Source: Leptospiraceae bacterium (GTDB lineage: Bacteria > Spirochaetota > Leptospiria > Leptospirales > Leptospiraceae). From it: a DNA stretch of 64,000 nt. Made by a program: the position numbers and the translations under genes. The notes below the pieces were generated by a model. That model ran no database searches, was not told where the DNA came from, and saw only the letters and a program-made list of their open reading frames with translations. Positions 34,743-45,400 of this stretch are shown piece by piece. Numbering within the stretch: position 1 is the stretch's first letter; the number at the start of each line of letters is the position of its first letter. The stretch spans positions 182,141-246,140 of the forward strand of contig JACKPB010000007.1 in assembly GCA_024233875.1 (NCBI GenBank). The letters run 5' to 3'.

Positions 34743-36353
34743 ATGAATTTTTTGAATCCCTATTTGAATTCCGAAGAACTTGAATTTTATGAAAACATTA
34801 AAAATTTCTCCAAATCTAGAGTCCTACCGGGAGTTGAGGATCGGGATGAAAAAGCTCTCTGGAGCCGGGAGCTCTGGAAAGAAATGGGGGAGATCGGACT
34901 CAACGGGATAGCCATCCCCGAAGAGTACGGAGGTCAGGGAGGAAACTGCATGCAATGCTGTATTGCATCTGAAGCATTTTCATCCGGAGCCTCCGATGGA
35001 GGTTTGGGTCTGGCCTGGGGAGCCCACACTATCATAGGCACCATGCCGATAGTTTTGTTTGGTACCAAAGAACAAAAAGAAAAGTACCTACCCAAACTCG
35101 CTACCGGAGAATGGATAGCCGGTCTCGGTCTCACCGAACCCGGTTCCGGCTCGGATGCCGCCGCCCTACTCACAAGGGCAAGACCAGAAGGAAATCATTT
35201 CGTTGTCAATGGATCAAAGATGTTCATAACCAATGGTCCGGTGGGTAAGGTATTCATTTGTATGATACGAACCAAAGAAGGAGAGTCCAGAGGTCCACTC
35301 GGAATTTCCGCCTTCATCATTGAAAATAATTTCAAAGGGTTCTCGGTTGGAAAGGTACTTAAGAAACTCGGAATGCACACTTCTACCACTTCCGAATTGA
35401 TTTTTGATGAGATGAGGGTTCCTGAAGAAAACCTTCTCGGTCCTTTGCATTCCGGATTTTTACGTATAGGGAAAGCTACTCTGGAGTGGGAGAGAACAGT
35501 TCTTGTCGCTTCTACTTCAGGCATGGAAGAGTTTGTTTTGGAAAGATCTCTCCGATATGCAAGGGAAAGAAAACAATTCGGTAAGTCGATAATTACCTTT
35601 CCGGCGATTCGGGAGAAATTAGCTAAAAATTGGGTTTATCTTCAAGCAAGTCGACGTTATATCTACTACGTAGCCCAGGCCAAGGATCGCGGAGAGTCCC
35701 TTCCCATGCAGGCAAGTATCCTCAAGCTTCTAGCTACAGAACCCGGGGAAGAGATTGCTCATGAGGGAGTTCAGATCCACGGAGGATACGGATACATGAG
35801 AGAGTATCACATGGAAAGGATTTATCGGGATGTAAAACTGGGAACCATCGGAGCGGGGAGTAGTGAAGTCATGCGCTCAATTATCTCGTCCATCTATCCC
35901 GGATATGATAAATTCATAGAGTCCATGCAAGGAATGAATGATGAAGAAACTCGAAACTCTTCAGAAAATGTGTATCGTGACAGTATCGCAGGAGAACTGG
36001 AAGTCCTCTATGAATTAGAAACTCTTTTGAAAGAAGTAAGTGCTACGATCAAAAAATTTCCCGGGCAAACTGAAAATTTTGCATTTGCCAATCTTATCCT
36101 TGTTTACTCTGCTCTGAAACAGGCATTCTGGGATTGCAATACAAACTCCGGATCTTATAAAATATCCGACAAGAAAAGAGATTTTGCCTTATTGACATAT
36201 TTTCTTATATCCAAGTACTTTCAATCCTTCCATATCCTACAAAAAATCATCCCGGATGGTTCCCGTAGATTTCTCATAGCATTTTTGAATATGAAACATA
36301 TTGATGAATTGATTCATGATTGTGTGAACTACCTGGAAAGGAGTGATACATGA
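34743..36353 (+). CDS. acyl-CoA dehydrogenase
   Basis: FAD-dependent desaturation of acyl-CoA. It shows GLTEPGSGSDAAALLT and FITNGPVGKVFICM (FAD and substrate binding), RKQFGKSI, and IHGGYGYMREYHMERIYRDVKLGTIGAGSSEV. The usual catalytic Glu of the EGT motif is Ala here (IGAGSSEV). A Glu in LEWERTVL occupies the alternative position used by isovaleryl- and long-chain-type enzymes, so activity is plausible. At 536 aa it is about 150 longer than the standard core because of a C-terminal helical extension. It overlaps the next gene as ATGA. Confidence 0.9.
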   Translation: MNFLNPYLNSEELEFYENIKNFSKSRVLPGVEDRDEKALWSRELWKEMGEIGLNGIAIPEEYGGQGGNCMQCCIASEAFSSGASDGGLGLAWGAHTIIGTMPIVLFGTKEQKEKYLPKLATGEWIAGLGLTEPGSGSDAAALLTRARPEGNHFVVNGSKMFITNGPVGKVFICMIRTKEGESRGPLGISAFIIENNFKGFSVGKVLKKLGMHTSTTSELIFDEMRVPEENLLGPLHSGFLRIGKATLEWERTVLVASTSGMEEFVLERSLRYARERKQFGKSIITFPAIREKLAKNWVYLQASRRYIYYVAQAKDRGESLPMQASILKLLATEPGEEIAHEGVQIHGGYGYMREYHMERIYRDVKLGTIGAGSSEVMRSIISSIYPGYDKFIESMQGMNDEETRNSSENVYRDSIAGELEVLYELETLLKEVSATIKKFPGQTENFAFANLILVYSALKQAFWDCNTNSGSYKISDKKRDFALLTYFLISKYFQSFHILQKIIPDGSRRFLIAFLNMKHIDELIHDCVNYLERSDT

Positions 36354-37207
36354 ATAGATATCTGCTGATTGGTGGCAATGCCATTTCCGGTCAGGCGGCT
36401 CTGGCAGGGATTCGGGAAATGGATAAAAACGCTTACATCTATTCAAGTACTTCGAAGGATACTAAGGTTTCGGGAGCAGATAGCACTTTCACAAATTTGG
36501 ACCTCACCCATTCTGCTTCCCTGGGGAAAGTACTTCAGGAATTGAAAGGGAAAGAAATCAATGCTCTGGTTTACATTCCGGCCAGAGGAACAGTTGGAAG
36601 ACCGGTAAACTATGTAAGTCCTGAAGAATATGAGGAAAGCCTTAAATTCTCTGTACTACCTATGCTGACTCTAATGAGGGAATTGAACCCAAGAATTGGA
36701 GTCTGGTTGTCCGGTTTCATGTGGTTGAAATCACTCATGAGAATTTATGGACCGATGACATACACAAAGATCACCATGGAAGAGATCACTCTGCAAAATC
36801 CCGAGAAACTGAAAATCATCCGATACGGAATGTTCAAAAGTGACTCCACACGCGGAATTTCCATCTTAGCTCAAAAAATGCTCAGATCAGGAATCTATCC
36901 GGAGTTGAATGAAATTGAAAGTGAATGGAGAGCTTCCGGAAAGAAGTTCAAGGATTTTTTCTCTGTGGAAAATCTCAAAGAAGAAGAAACCGTCCTACAA
37001 AAAGAAGGGAATTTCACAAGTCCCTACCGACCTCTTGAGTTGAGAGACATTCAATCAGGAATTCAAAAAGCCATATTTCATAAAACAAAACCCATCCTCA
37101 ATCTGGTCGGAGATTGGTATTGGGAAAATGATAGTTTGCCGGATTGGCCGGAAGAAATCAAAGCCAATCTCAATCTAATAGAGAAATGGAAATACAGCAA
37201 AGTTTAG
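36350..37207 (+). CDS. NAD(P)-binding Rossmann-fold protein, SDR-like
   Basis: Begins with a dinucleotide-binding loop of atypical form (YLLIGGNAISGQAALAGI), then a NLDLTHSASLGKVL step, ALVYIPARGTVG (as in short-chain dehydrogenases) and YGPMTYTKITMEEI, in which Tyr-x-x-x-Lys is present (YTKI is not exact: the spacing is shorter than YXXXK). So the active site may be modified. Coupled by ATGA to the acyl-CoA dehydrogenase gene, it may act on the same acyl chain. Substrate unknown. Confidence 0.7.
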   Translation: MNRYLLIGGNAISGQAALAGIREMDKNAYIYSSTSKDTKVSGADSTFTNLDLTHSASLGKVLQELKGKEINALVYIPARGTVGRPVNYVSPEEYEESLKFSVLPMLTLMRELNPRIGVWLSGFMWLKSLMRIYGPMTYTKITMEEITLQNPEKLKIIRYGMFKSDSTRGISILAQKMLRSGIYPELNEIESEWRASGKKFKDFFSVENLKEEETVLQKEGNFTSPYRPLELRDIQSGIQKAIFHKTKPILNLVGDWYWENDSLPDWPEEIKANLNLIEKWKYSKV

Positions 37208-37364
37208 GAACAGATCATGAAAGAGATTGAGTTAGGTAAAGAATCCTTCCTACCAAAATCTAGCTTCAGACTTCATCGGTAGAAATTACTATTCGGATAA
37301 CCGACAGAGAAGAAGATAGGCAGATTGATGGTATTTGAGTAGGTTCCTCAGGGTTGGGAATTGA

Positions 37365-37472
37365 GTTGTAGTTTCGAAAAGTATTTGCGGATTCACTTTT
37401 CTATCAGCAATAGAATGGCTACCCACCCTAAATAGAAAAATGCGAGTATTTTTAAAAACCGGTATATAGTGA
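37365..37472 (+). repeat. family A hairpin repeat, copy A9 (degenerate)
   Basis: TAGTTTCGAAAA at 37369 and AGAATGGCTA at 37412-37421 mark an aged core; the right end AATGCGAGTATTTTTAAAAA then CCGGTATA is well kept. It fills most of the gap before the MaoC-type gene, whose SD (GAGGA) lies just beyond it. Confidence 0.6.
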
Positions 37473-37502
37473 TATTACAAATAAAAGAAGAGGATTTAGT
37501 TT

Positions 37503-37973
37503 ATGAATTTACGACAGGGATTGTATTACGAAGAATTTACTCTGGATCGTGTGATACGAACACAGGGCAGAACGATCACTCAGGCAGATATTGTCAATTT
37601 TGCAGGTTTTACAGGAGACTATTCCGAAATACATGTGAATGAGGAGTATTCCCAAACCACACCTTTCGGGAAACCGATAGCTCATGGGATGTTGAGTCTC
37701 TCGGTAGCCACAGGTCTGGCGATTCTAACAGGCGCTCTCGATCAGACAATCATTGCCTTTTCCGGGATTGATGCCTGGGAATTCAAAAGACCTGTATTCA
37801 TTGGTGATACAATTTATGTTGAAATGAAAGTAATAGAAAGAGTTGAAAAAAAACTCAAAGGTGGGCTCCGGGCAGGAGAGATATCCATAGAAGCATCTGT
37901 TCTAAAAGGACCCCTACCGGGAAAATTATGCCAGAAAGGGATCTGGAAATTCCTCGTTAAAATGAAAGAGTGA
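37503..37973 (+). CDS. MaoC-like (R)-enoyl-CoA hydratase domain protein
   Basis: Hot-dog fold with the hydratase-2 motif FTGDYSEIHVNEEYSQTTPFGKPIAHGML, which supplies the catalytic Asp and His; the rest (FKRPVFIGDTIYVEMKVIE) is the usual continuation. Acts on acyl-CoA or acyl-carrier thioesters. GAGGA lies about ten bases before the ATG. It follows the acyl-CoA dehydrogenase pair but is separated from it by a repeat-bearing gap, so it may have its own promoter. Confidence 0.88.
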   Translation: MNLRQGLYYEEFTLDRVIRTQGRTITQADIVNFAGFTGDYSEIHVNEEYSQTTPFGKPIAHGMLSLSVATGLAILTGALDQTIIAFSGIDAWEFKRPVFIGDTIYVEMKVIERVEKKLKGGLRAGEISIEASVLKGPLPGKLCQKGIWKFLVKMKE

Positions 37974-38157
37974 AGCAAAAAATTTTCCTCCCTTTACGTT
38001 AGGTGTTTGTACTAAAAAAATTTTACGGGAATCTCAAAATATATTTTTTCTATTCTAGAGTCTGATGGATTCTTCCTAAAACCCGGAAAATCCTTCGGAC
38101 TCTCATCCTATGCGATTGGAATCAAAGTATTTCAAACCCAAGAATCAGGATAAGGGA

Positions 38158-38292
38158 AGGTCAATGAACCTTTTTTTGAAATTTTGTCGTAGAAAATCTT
38201 TTTTAAATCCTTCAATATTTCTTGAAAAAAGCGGGATTTGGCGGGGGACCCCAAGAAATCCATCACCACTAAAAAGACCAGTAAAGAGGCAT
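38158..38292 (+). repeat. family D repeat, copy D1
   Basis: Shares the stretch CAATATTTCTTGAAAAAAGC, a GGGGGACCCC-type centre, and ACCACTAAAAAGACC with the reverse copy at 46795-46945. It lies in a 93-codon open frame (38110-38391) without an SD that I do not accept as a gene. The gap from 37974 to 38433 has no other supported feature apart from the cheD promoter. Confidence 0.65.
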
Positions 38293-38433
38293 TCAGAAGT
38301 GCCCGGAAATCGATTAGATAGCTTAACCTTTTACGGTTTTTTCAAAAATAAGCCACTGAAACAAATATTTATCATTTTTAAATCAAATTAGAATAATTGT
38401 TTACATATTTATTTATGAAATAATATTTTTACT

Positions 38434-38910
38434 ATGGATATCATTGTAAAGCAATGTGATTACAAAATCGGTACCGCACCGGACAAATTGATCACATACA
38501 ATCTATCCACCTGTGTGGCTGTAGCACTCTACGATCCAAAATTAAAAATCGGAGGTCTCTGCCACTATCTCTTGCCCAACGATGAAGGTTTCTCCAGAAG
38601 ATTGACGGTCAACACATTCGGTAATTTAAATCTAAGAAATATGTTGGATGATTTACTTATCAAAGGCTCTCAGGCATCCCAACTGATTGCAAAAGTTTTT
38701 GGAGGATGTTCGACTTTAGAACACATGGGAGCTGATGTCTTTGATATAGGGTATTTGAACTCCCAAACAGCTTTCAAGTTTTTGTATGAAGAGAAAATCA
38801 GAATCAAATCCAGAGATGTCGGAGGCACCAGTTATAGAACTGTCTCATTCAATTTAGATACCGGTAGGGTTCATGTGAGCAATAAGGTTGGAATGAATCT
38901 ACTTTATTGA
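38434..38910 (+). CDS. cheD: chemoreceptor glutamine deamidase CheD
   Basis: Deamidates Gln residues of methyl-accepting receptors and interacts with CheC-type phosphatases. The Cys-His-Thr triad is visible: ITYNLSTCVAVALYD gives Thr21 and Cys27, and GGLCHYLLP gives His44. The C-terminal RDVGGTSYRTVSFNLDTGRV matches the family. No other chemotaxis gene is near, so it is an isolated cheD with its own promoter. Confidence 0.92.
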   Translation: MDIIVKQCDYKIGTAPDKLITYNLSTCVAVALYDPKLKIGGLCHYLLPNDEGFSRRLTVNTFGNLNLRNMLDDLLIKGSQASQLIAKVFGGCSTLEHMGADVFDIGYLNSQTAFKFLYEEKIRIKSRDVGGTSYRTVSFNLDTGRVHVSNKVGMNLLY

Positions 38911-38915
38911 ATTTT

Positions 38916-39698
38916 TCAAACTCTCCTGGGGGGAAGGTAGACATTGAAGTCTATGTTTCTTTGAAAGAGGATTGAGTGAGGGTGATTTTGATCTTCCATC
39001 GACACCAAACCCAGAGAATTCAGGAGGGGAATTTCAATCTTTTTTGCCCTACCTAAGCTCGGATTCATTTTCTCATGCCAGATCGAGTACGAACCCAGAA
39101 CCCCATCCCTTCTATAAAAATAACCTTTCAAGGGGTGGGTCAAAATAACCAGTCCTGTTTCCAGGTCCCTGAATCCATCCAAAGATTTGACAATTTCTCC
39201 GGAGTCCTCGAGTTCTAAATTTGCTCCCGTCCATTTCGATTCTGCTTCTACTTTATAATTTGAAAATTTACTTAGGTTAGAATCCCATTCCACCTCGAAC
39301 CGGATACGACCATTGTGCCAGGGCAACTTCCATTTGTATCGGGGGATATTCACAAGAATTGAATCCAGTAGGGTTCCAAAAAACCAAACTGAATGCTCTT
39401 TTGTGATACGATTTCGAATGTAGGCCCGAAAATTGATCTGACCGAAGTTGAATTTCAAAAAGGGAAAAGATTTGTAATGAAAATCCAGATCTAAAAATGG
39501 TACTACAGAAATGAGAGAAGACTCCCGACCGGATTTGTCCGTTATTTTGACCGGCTCAAATTGTTCGGGTAGATATCTTGATAGATTTTCCGGTAGGACA
39601 GAGTAAGTAAGGATACAAAAATTGGCAAGAGTTGTTTTGACATCCCAGAGCTTGAGCTCAGGTGGGGTCAATAAATCCTTGGTAAATTTGAGTTCCAT
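38916..39698 (-). CDS. DUF2071 (YqjF-like) acetoacetate-decarboxylase-fold protein
   Basis: 260 aa with the DUF2071 pattern: TLANFCILTYSVLPENLSRYLPEQFEP at the start, LISVVPFLDLDF and FGQINFRAYIRN in the middle, and HPHSILFQRNIDFNVYLP at the end. The fold is related to acetoacetate decarboxylase; function not known. It lies 13 bases downstream of the next minus-strand gene and ends five bases from the convergent cheD. Confidence 0.8.
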   Translation of the reverse strand: MELKFTKDLLTPPELKLWDVKTTLANFCILTYSVLPENLSRYLPEQFEPVKITDKSGRESSLISVVPFLDLDFHYKSFPFLKFNFGQINFRAYIRNRITKEHSVWFFGTLLDSILVNIPRYKWKLPWHNGRIRFEVEWDSNLSKFSNYKVEAESKWTGANLELEDSGEIVKSLDGFRDLETGLVILTHPLKGYFYRRDGVLGSYSIWHEKMNPSLGRAKKIEIPLLNSLGLVSMEDQNHPHSILFQRNIDFNVYLPPRRV

Positions 39699-39711
39699 TC
39701 AAATTCCCATT

Positions 39712-40134
39712 TCACAACCCCAGCAATGAAATCGATCTGTATTCTGAAATCACAGGCTTCAACCAACTGTTGAATTCAGTTAAAATTTGAATGAAGTATT
39801 CCGATTGAAAATTTTTAATACTTCGAAATGCAAATCCAAGAGATTCCCGATCTCCTCCATTATTTAGTGTTTGAATTGTTTCCTCTATGTCCTGGCTGAT
39901 ATTTGACCAGATTTCAGATTCTATGATTCTAAAATCATAGGGTTCAAATGCCGGAAAATATTTTATAATGAAAGGTTCTATCCAATTAAAAATATCATGA
40001 TCAATAAATAATGAATTCTCATTCCAAAATTTTCCATCAAACTTTCCCGGTAACAACTCAATGTATCCCGTACCATTTAAATTCTTTGTTCCTCTTGTAA
40101 AGTAGACCATACTTTGATTCATTTCTGCAAACAT
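39712..40134 (-). CDS. hypothetical protein, 140 aa
   Basis: Soluble, acidic and aromatic-rich (GKFWNENSLFIDHDIFNWIEPFIIKYFPAFEPYDFRIIESEIW), with a helical C-terminus. GGGAG lies eight bases before the ATG, supporting the start. Not recognised; size and composition resemble small immunity-like proteins, but there is no toxin next to it. Probably co-transcribed with the DUF2071 gene. Confidence 0.6.
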   Translation of the reverse strand: MFAEMNQSMVYFTRGTKNLNGTGYIELLPGKFDGKFWNENSLFIDHDIFNWIEPFIIKYFPAFEPYDFRIIESEIWSNISQDIEETIQTLNNGGDRESLGFAFRSIKNFQSEYFIQILTEFNSWLKPVISEYRSISLLGL

Positions 40135-40431
40135 CTCATTTCTCCCTGCGAGTGGAAACTAACCGAATTGTAGTTCTCACCTCTTTATATTTTTCAAAAT
40201 TCCATGAACTTCAATTCTTCGCATAACAAATAGGATATCTTAGGAGATTGGAATTGCAAACTCATAATCAAATCATAAAGGTTTCCTAGAAATTTTTTTC
40301 TTTTAGGGATGGAATTTTGCAATCTACTCCATTGATATACTTTACATTCTTATTCTAAGAAATTAGGTTTTAGCAAAAAGATACACCCAAAATGAATCTT
40401 TCATTTAATTTTATTATTTTCTTCAGTATGC

Positions 40432-40458
40432 TTGACATACTTTGTAAAAATCTATAAT
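40432..40458 (+). promoter_or_regulatory. sigma70-type promoter for the CBS gene
   Basis: TTGACA at 40432-40437 and TATAAT at 40453-40458 with 15-base spacing, 22 bases before the CBS start codon. Both boxes match the consensus exactly, although the spacing is shorter than the usual 17. Confidence 0.6.
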
Positions 40459-40479
40459 TGGAGTGATTCGGAGGGAAGC

Positions 40480-40911
40480 ATGAAAGTAGAAAATCTATTG
40501 TCATCCAAACCAGCAAATTTAATCACAATCGGTCCTGAAGCTTCGGTTTTTGATGCTCTTGAAATTATGGCAGAGAAAAACATAGGAGCCCTATTGGTCA
40601 CTGAAGGAAAGAAAATGATAGGCATTCTCTCGGAAAGAGACTATGCACGAAAAGTCATTTTGAAAGGGAAGGCTTCAAAGGATACCCGGGTGAAAGAAAT
40701 CATGACTTCTGAAGTGATTTCTGTAAGCACCGATCATATAGTTGAAGAGTGTATGCACATCATGTCTTCCAAGCACATCCGCCACTTACCGGTACTCAAT
40801 GATGGTGAATTGAAAGGGATAATTTCTATAGGTGATGTAGTGAAAGCTATTATTTCTGAAAAAGAATTTACTATCAAACAATTAGAGAATTACATTTCAG
40901 GAACCGGTTGA
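40480..40911 (+). CDS. stand-alone CBS-pair protein
   Basis: 143 aa made of two CBS motifs: KPANLITIGPEASVFDALEIMAEKNIGALLV...ERDYARKVI and VKEIMTSEVISVSTDHIVEECMHIMSSKHIRHLPVL...GDVVKAII. Small CBS-pair proteins of this kind bind NADH or adenylates. I choose ATG 40480 with GGAGGG four bases upstream; the in-frame TTG at 40432 is inside the promoter. A second CBS-pair gene lies at 18886-19524. Confidence 0.88.
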   Translation: MKVENLLSSKPANLITIGPEASVFDALEIMAEKNIGALLVTEGKKMIGILSERDYARKVILKGKASKDTRVKEIMTSEVISVSTDHIVEECMHIMSSKHIRHLPVLNDGELKGIISIGDVVKAIISEKEFTIKQLENYISGTG

Positions 40912-41013
40912 TATTTCACTACCGCAAGTATTCTAGATATTTGCGGGATCAACTATTCTTTCTAAGAATTAGATTCGAAATCTCTACATTCAAATCGAAA
41001 TCAGACAAGAACC

Positions 41014-41116
41014 TAGAGTCATTTTCAAAAATAATTACACATTCATAGAGAAATCCGCAATAAAATGACTACATAATGCATTAGGGAAAATTGTAATTAT
41101 TAATGAGAATTGGTAG
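41014..41116 (+). repeat. family A hairpin repeat, copy A3
   Basis: AGTCATTTT near 41017-41025 pairs with AAAATGACTA at 41062-41071; the right end TAATTATTAATGAGAATTGG resembles the reverse copies at 54.7 kb. It is 190 bases upstream of, and parallel to, copy A4. Confidence 0.7.
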
Positions 41117-41204
41117 ACAAACAATCCAAAACTTTAGTATGGATGCATCCCAAAAATTTTTTTTATTCAAACTAAGAGATTTGTGTTTATAGGAACAAAA
41201 TAAT

Positions 41205-41310
41205 TATAGTCATTTTCAAACAGTTAGCGCATTAACAGAAGGATCAGCTATAAAATGGCTACATACCTTAGGAAGAAATACGCAAGTATTTATGAAAACC
41301 GGTACATAAA
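41205..41310 (+). repeat. family A hairpin repeat, copy A4
   Basis: TAGTCATTTT at 41207-41216 and AAAATGGCTA at 41252-41261, with the right end TACGCAAGTATTTATGAAAA and CCGGTACATA. It ends about 40 bases before the TTG start of the TorT-like gene, so any hairpin would fall in its promoter or leader. The gap 40912-41349 holds nothing else I can support. Confidence 0.75.
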
Positions 41311-41349
41311 TGTTTTTACAATTTCAAAACAATAAATAGGAGCATCTTT

Positions 41350-42405
41350 TTGTTCAATCGCAGCTTTCATATCCTCACTACTTTTCTTTTCTCCTCTTTC
41401 CTGCTTGCCTGGTCTCCTATCGAAGTAGACATATGGAACCCACCATTCAATAAGAATCAATCCCATTCTAAAGATAAGTACATAGCACTTGAGAAAGCCA
41501 AAAAAAAATGGAGGATTTGTGTATCCATTCCCCACTTAAAAGATGCCTATTGGTTAGCTGTGAACTACGGTCTGGTAGAACATGCAAAGTCTCTCGGAGT
41601 TTCATTGAATATTTACTCTGCTGGAGGGTATGACAAACTAGACCAACAGAGAAAACAACTTCAGAACTGTCTGACAGAGAAATATGATGCCGTCATCATA
41701 GGGGCTATCCAAAGTGATGGACTGGACGATTTGATCCAATCTTTCCATGAAAAAAAAATTCCTGTTATAGATTTAATCAATGGAATTAGCTCTCCCTTAA
41801 TCTCAGCCCGAACAGCCGCAGATTTTTTTGAGATGGGAAAAGAAGCTGGAAAATACACAGTTAATAACTTCTCCCAAAAGAAGACTTTGAAAATCGCCTG
41901 GTTTCCGGGCCCGAAAGGAGCCGGTTGGGCTGAGGCGGGAGACAAGGGATTTCGATCTGCTTTCAAAGGTAAAAATTTCAAAATTTTAGAATCTGCTTAT
42001 GGTGATACAGGATTGGGTGTTCAGACAAAAATGATTCACAAAGCATTTCAAGATCATCCGGATATAGACATAATAGCAGGAACAGCAGTCTCGGCAGAAG
42101 CCGGAATTCAGGAACTGAGACGTAGAAAACTTACTTCAAAAGTTAAGATCATTTCCTACTATTTTTCTCCCGCAGTCCACAGAGGTATTCAGAAGAAAGC
42201 AATAACTGTATCACCCAGTGATGTTCCGGGTCATCAAGCTAGACTTTCAGTGGATATAGCAGTGAAAGCCCTCGAAAAGCTTCCTTTCCCCAAACATCTG
42301 AGTGCTTCCATTCAAATGATAGATTTTTCTAATATTAATAAAATTGATTTATCGGGAAGTCTGGCACCGGAAGGATTCAGAGGAATCTTCAGTGTGAATA
42401 ACTAA
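41350..42405 (+). CDS. TorT-like periplasmic sugar-binding-fold sensor protein
   Basis: TTG start with AGGAG eight bases upstream; signal peptide FHILTTFLFSSFLLAW. The mature part is a type-I periplasmic binding protein (RICVSIPHLKDAYWLAVNYGLVEHAKSLGVSLNIY; KYDAVIIGAIQSDGLDDLI; KIPVIDLINGI; DIIAGTAVSAEAGIQELRR), closest by eye to TorT, the TMAO-sensing partner of kinase TorS. It is followed four bases later by a large hybrid kinase, so the pair likely senses a small molecule in the periplasm. Ligand not readable. Confidence 0.85.
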   Translation: MFNRSFHILTTFLFSSFLLAWSPIEVDIWNPPFNKNQSHSKDKYIALEKAKKKWRICVSIPHLKDAYWLAVNYGLVEHAKSLGVSLNIYSAGGYDKLDQQRKQLQNCLTEKYDAVIIGAIQSDGLDDLIQSFHEKKIPVIDLINGISSPLISARTAADFFEMGKEAGKYTVNNFSQKKTLKIAWFPGPKGAGWAEAGDKGFRSAFKGKNFKILESAYGDTGLGVQTKMIHKAFQDHPDIDIIAGTAVSAEAGIQELRRRKLTSKVKIISYYFSPAVHRGIQKKAITVSPSDVPGHQARLSVDIAVKALEKLPFPKHLSASIQMIDFSNINKIDLSGSLAPEGFRGIFSVNN

Positions 42406-42409
42406 ATTA

Positions 42410-45400
42410 ATGATATCCATTTTAAAAAATTTATCTTTTGATAAACAATCAAAACTTCTTTCCATTTCAATTGTATTGATAGGTTTATTGACTACTTTTT
42501 CATTCGGACTCAATATTCAAAAACAAATCATAACGAGTTGGGAAGAAAGAGCAAAGCAGGAAGCCTCCCAGCAATCATTTATCATACTGAGTTGGGTGGA
42601 AGAAAGTTACAATCTACTTTCAGGGTTAGTTGCCCTTCTTGACAATTCAAACTATGTAGATAGTGACGAGTTTTTGAATGCTGTGGAAGGGATGGAGACC
42701 CGAGCAAAAGTAAACTTCATGCCGGTAAAGTATCTCTTAAAGAAGAATGGTGATTCCTGGAGGATCAAGTACTCCTCTGAAAAATTAACCGAGATACCTG
42801 AAGACTCCAATGATTCATTGATTCCCGATACTCTTTTGAGTACAGTGATAGAGGCTGAATCAATTCCGAATGAATGGTTTATGTCAATGCCTGTTCAATC
42901 AGAACAGGGAAAGAAGTTTGTTTATATAGCCATCAATCCAATAGTAAAAAATGACTATGTTGTTGTAGGACTTTTGGATATAGAGGTTATGTTGACTAAT
43001 ATATTTAAAAATTCAAAAAAGACGGGTATTTATTTAGATATATTTTTAAAACCGGAAGTATCTGAGGTAGCAACTCATTTCAAAAATCATAAATCAGATG
43101 TTCCTATCATTTATCAGAGTAGCGTGACAGCCTACTCAGCAAGAACTAATATTGAATTCATATGGAAGTTTTCAGAAGAGTTTGATGGTGGAATCAATAA
43201 AATATTCTTTTATCTGGTGATCTTCAGCGGTATTTTCTTAAGTTTGATATTGGCTTTATTTATAAATTACCTCAGGAATCAAACTGCAAACATTCAGAAA
43301 AAAGTAGATGAGGCTACAGCGGAACTGGAAGAAGCATTGGGGAAAGCAGAAGATGCTACCAGAGCCAAAAGCGATTTTCTGGCAAACATGAGTCATGAAA
43401 TTCGAACTCCTATGAATGCAATCTTAGGGATGAGTCATCTTACACTACAGACAGATCTAAATCCAAAACAGAAAAATTACATAGAGAAAGTATATAATTC
43501 TGCTGAGAATCTTCTGGGAATCATAAATGATATCTTAGATTTTTCTAAAATTGAAGCCGGTAAGCTGAATATGGAATCTATTGATTTTCAATTAGAAAGT
43601 ATTTTTGAAAATCTTGCAAGCCTGATAGGAATCAAAGCAGAAGACAAGGGATTGGAATTACTCTTTGAGACACCGTTTGACATGACAACTTCTCTCATCG
43701 GAGATCCATTACGTCTCTCTCAAATCATATTAAATTTATCTAATAATGCTATCAAGTTTACAGAAAAAGGTGAGATCATCATTGGAGTAGAAGAAATTCA
43801 GAAATTTTCTAATGAAGTAGAATTGCATTTTTGGGTACGGGATACAGGGATTGGAATGACTCCCGCCCAACAATCAAATTTATTTCAGAGTTTTAGTCAG
43901 GCAGATACTTCTACAACAAGAAAATACGGTGGGACAGGTCTTGGATTAGCGATTTCTAAACAATTGGTTGAATTGATGAATGGTAGGATCTGGGTAGAAT
44001 CAAAACCGGGACTGGGATCCAGTTTTCACTTTCATGCAATTTTTGGAATACAGGAAAATCCTGTTGCAAGTCCTCAAAAGATCGATCCGAAAGAATTTCT
44101 GGACTTACGTATTCTCGTAGTTGATGACAATGCTATTGCCAGAGATATTTTTAAAAATATGACCACTTCCCTGGGAATGAATGTGAGTTCTGCTTCCAAT
44201 GGAGAGTCTGCTCTCGCCCTTATTATCGAAGCAGAAAAGAATGCCATACCATTTGATATCATACTAATGGATTGGCAGATGCCTAAAATGGATGGAATTG
44301 AGTGCATAAAAAAAATTCAATTGGAAAAACTTCAAACTCCTCCCAAAATCATTTTGGTGACAGCTTACGGTAAAGAAGAAGCGACAACTGCTTTAAATAA
44401 TTTAAACATCAATTTAAATTCTATCCTAACCAAACCCGTAACTCCCGGTCATCTCATCGATGCTATTGGTATTGTTCTCGGAAAGATTGAGTATTCAGAA
44501 TTACAGAAATCAAACAAAAATGAAATCTCCCAAGATCTGAAAATGAACCTATCCGGTTCCAAATTATTACTTGTCGAGGACAATGAAATGAATCAGGAAC
44601 TGGCAGTCGAACTTCTCAAAAATGTCGGAATAGAAGTAGTTCTAGCTGAAAATGGGAAAATAGCATTAGAAGTTCTTGAAAATACCAAAGATTTTGATGG
44701 GATCTTAATGGATTGCCAAATGCCCGTAATGGATGGATATACTGCCACCAAACTGATACGATCAAATCCCGAGTTCGGGGAGATTCCAATCATTGCTATG
44801 ACGGCTAACGCTATGGTAGGAGACAGAGAAAAAGTACTTCAGGTAGGAATGAATGACCATATCTCAAAACCAATCAATATTAATAGTATGTTTACTACTC
44901 TATCTAAATGGATAAAACCTTCCAGACCCGGAGTGAGAATAGAAGTAAAATCCTCCCCTCCACCCGGTGATACACATATACCCGAATTGAAAGGAATAGA
45001 TCTGGCTACCGGTCTCGGCATCTCTATGAACAACAAAGCACTTTATAAAAAACTTTTAGTTAAGTTTTATCAAACTCAGAAAGATTTTGGAATTAAGTTT
45101 GAAGAAGCTCAAAAGAGCTCCAATCACTCAGAGGCCATTCGATTGTCCCATACCCTAAAAGGTACTTCAGCAAATATTGGTGCCAATGCAATAGCAGAAT
45201 ATTCAAAAGAACTAGAATATGCATTAAAAAATGACTCTCAACCGGATGTAATTTCAAGTTATTTTTCCAAAACGAAAGAAGAATTGGACATCACAATTTT
45301 GGATATAAAATCAAAAATTCTGGATACAATGGATGAAGAATCCGATTCGAAAGAGAAAAACCTTTCTATGGATAAAGAGTTGATTGAAAAATTTATTAAA

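Noticed and set aside
38110..38391. 93-codon frame before cheD
   Set aside because: Most of it is the family D repeat; no SD, basic low-complexity composition, no domain.
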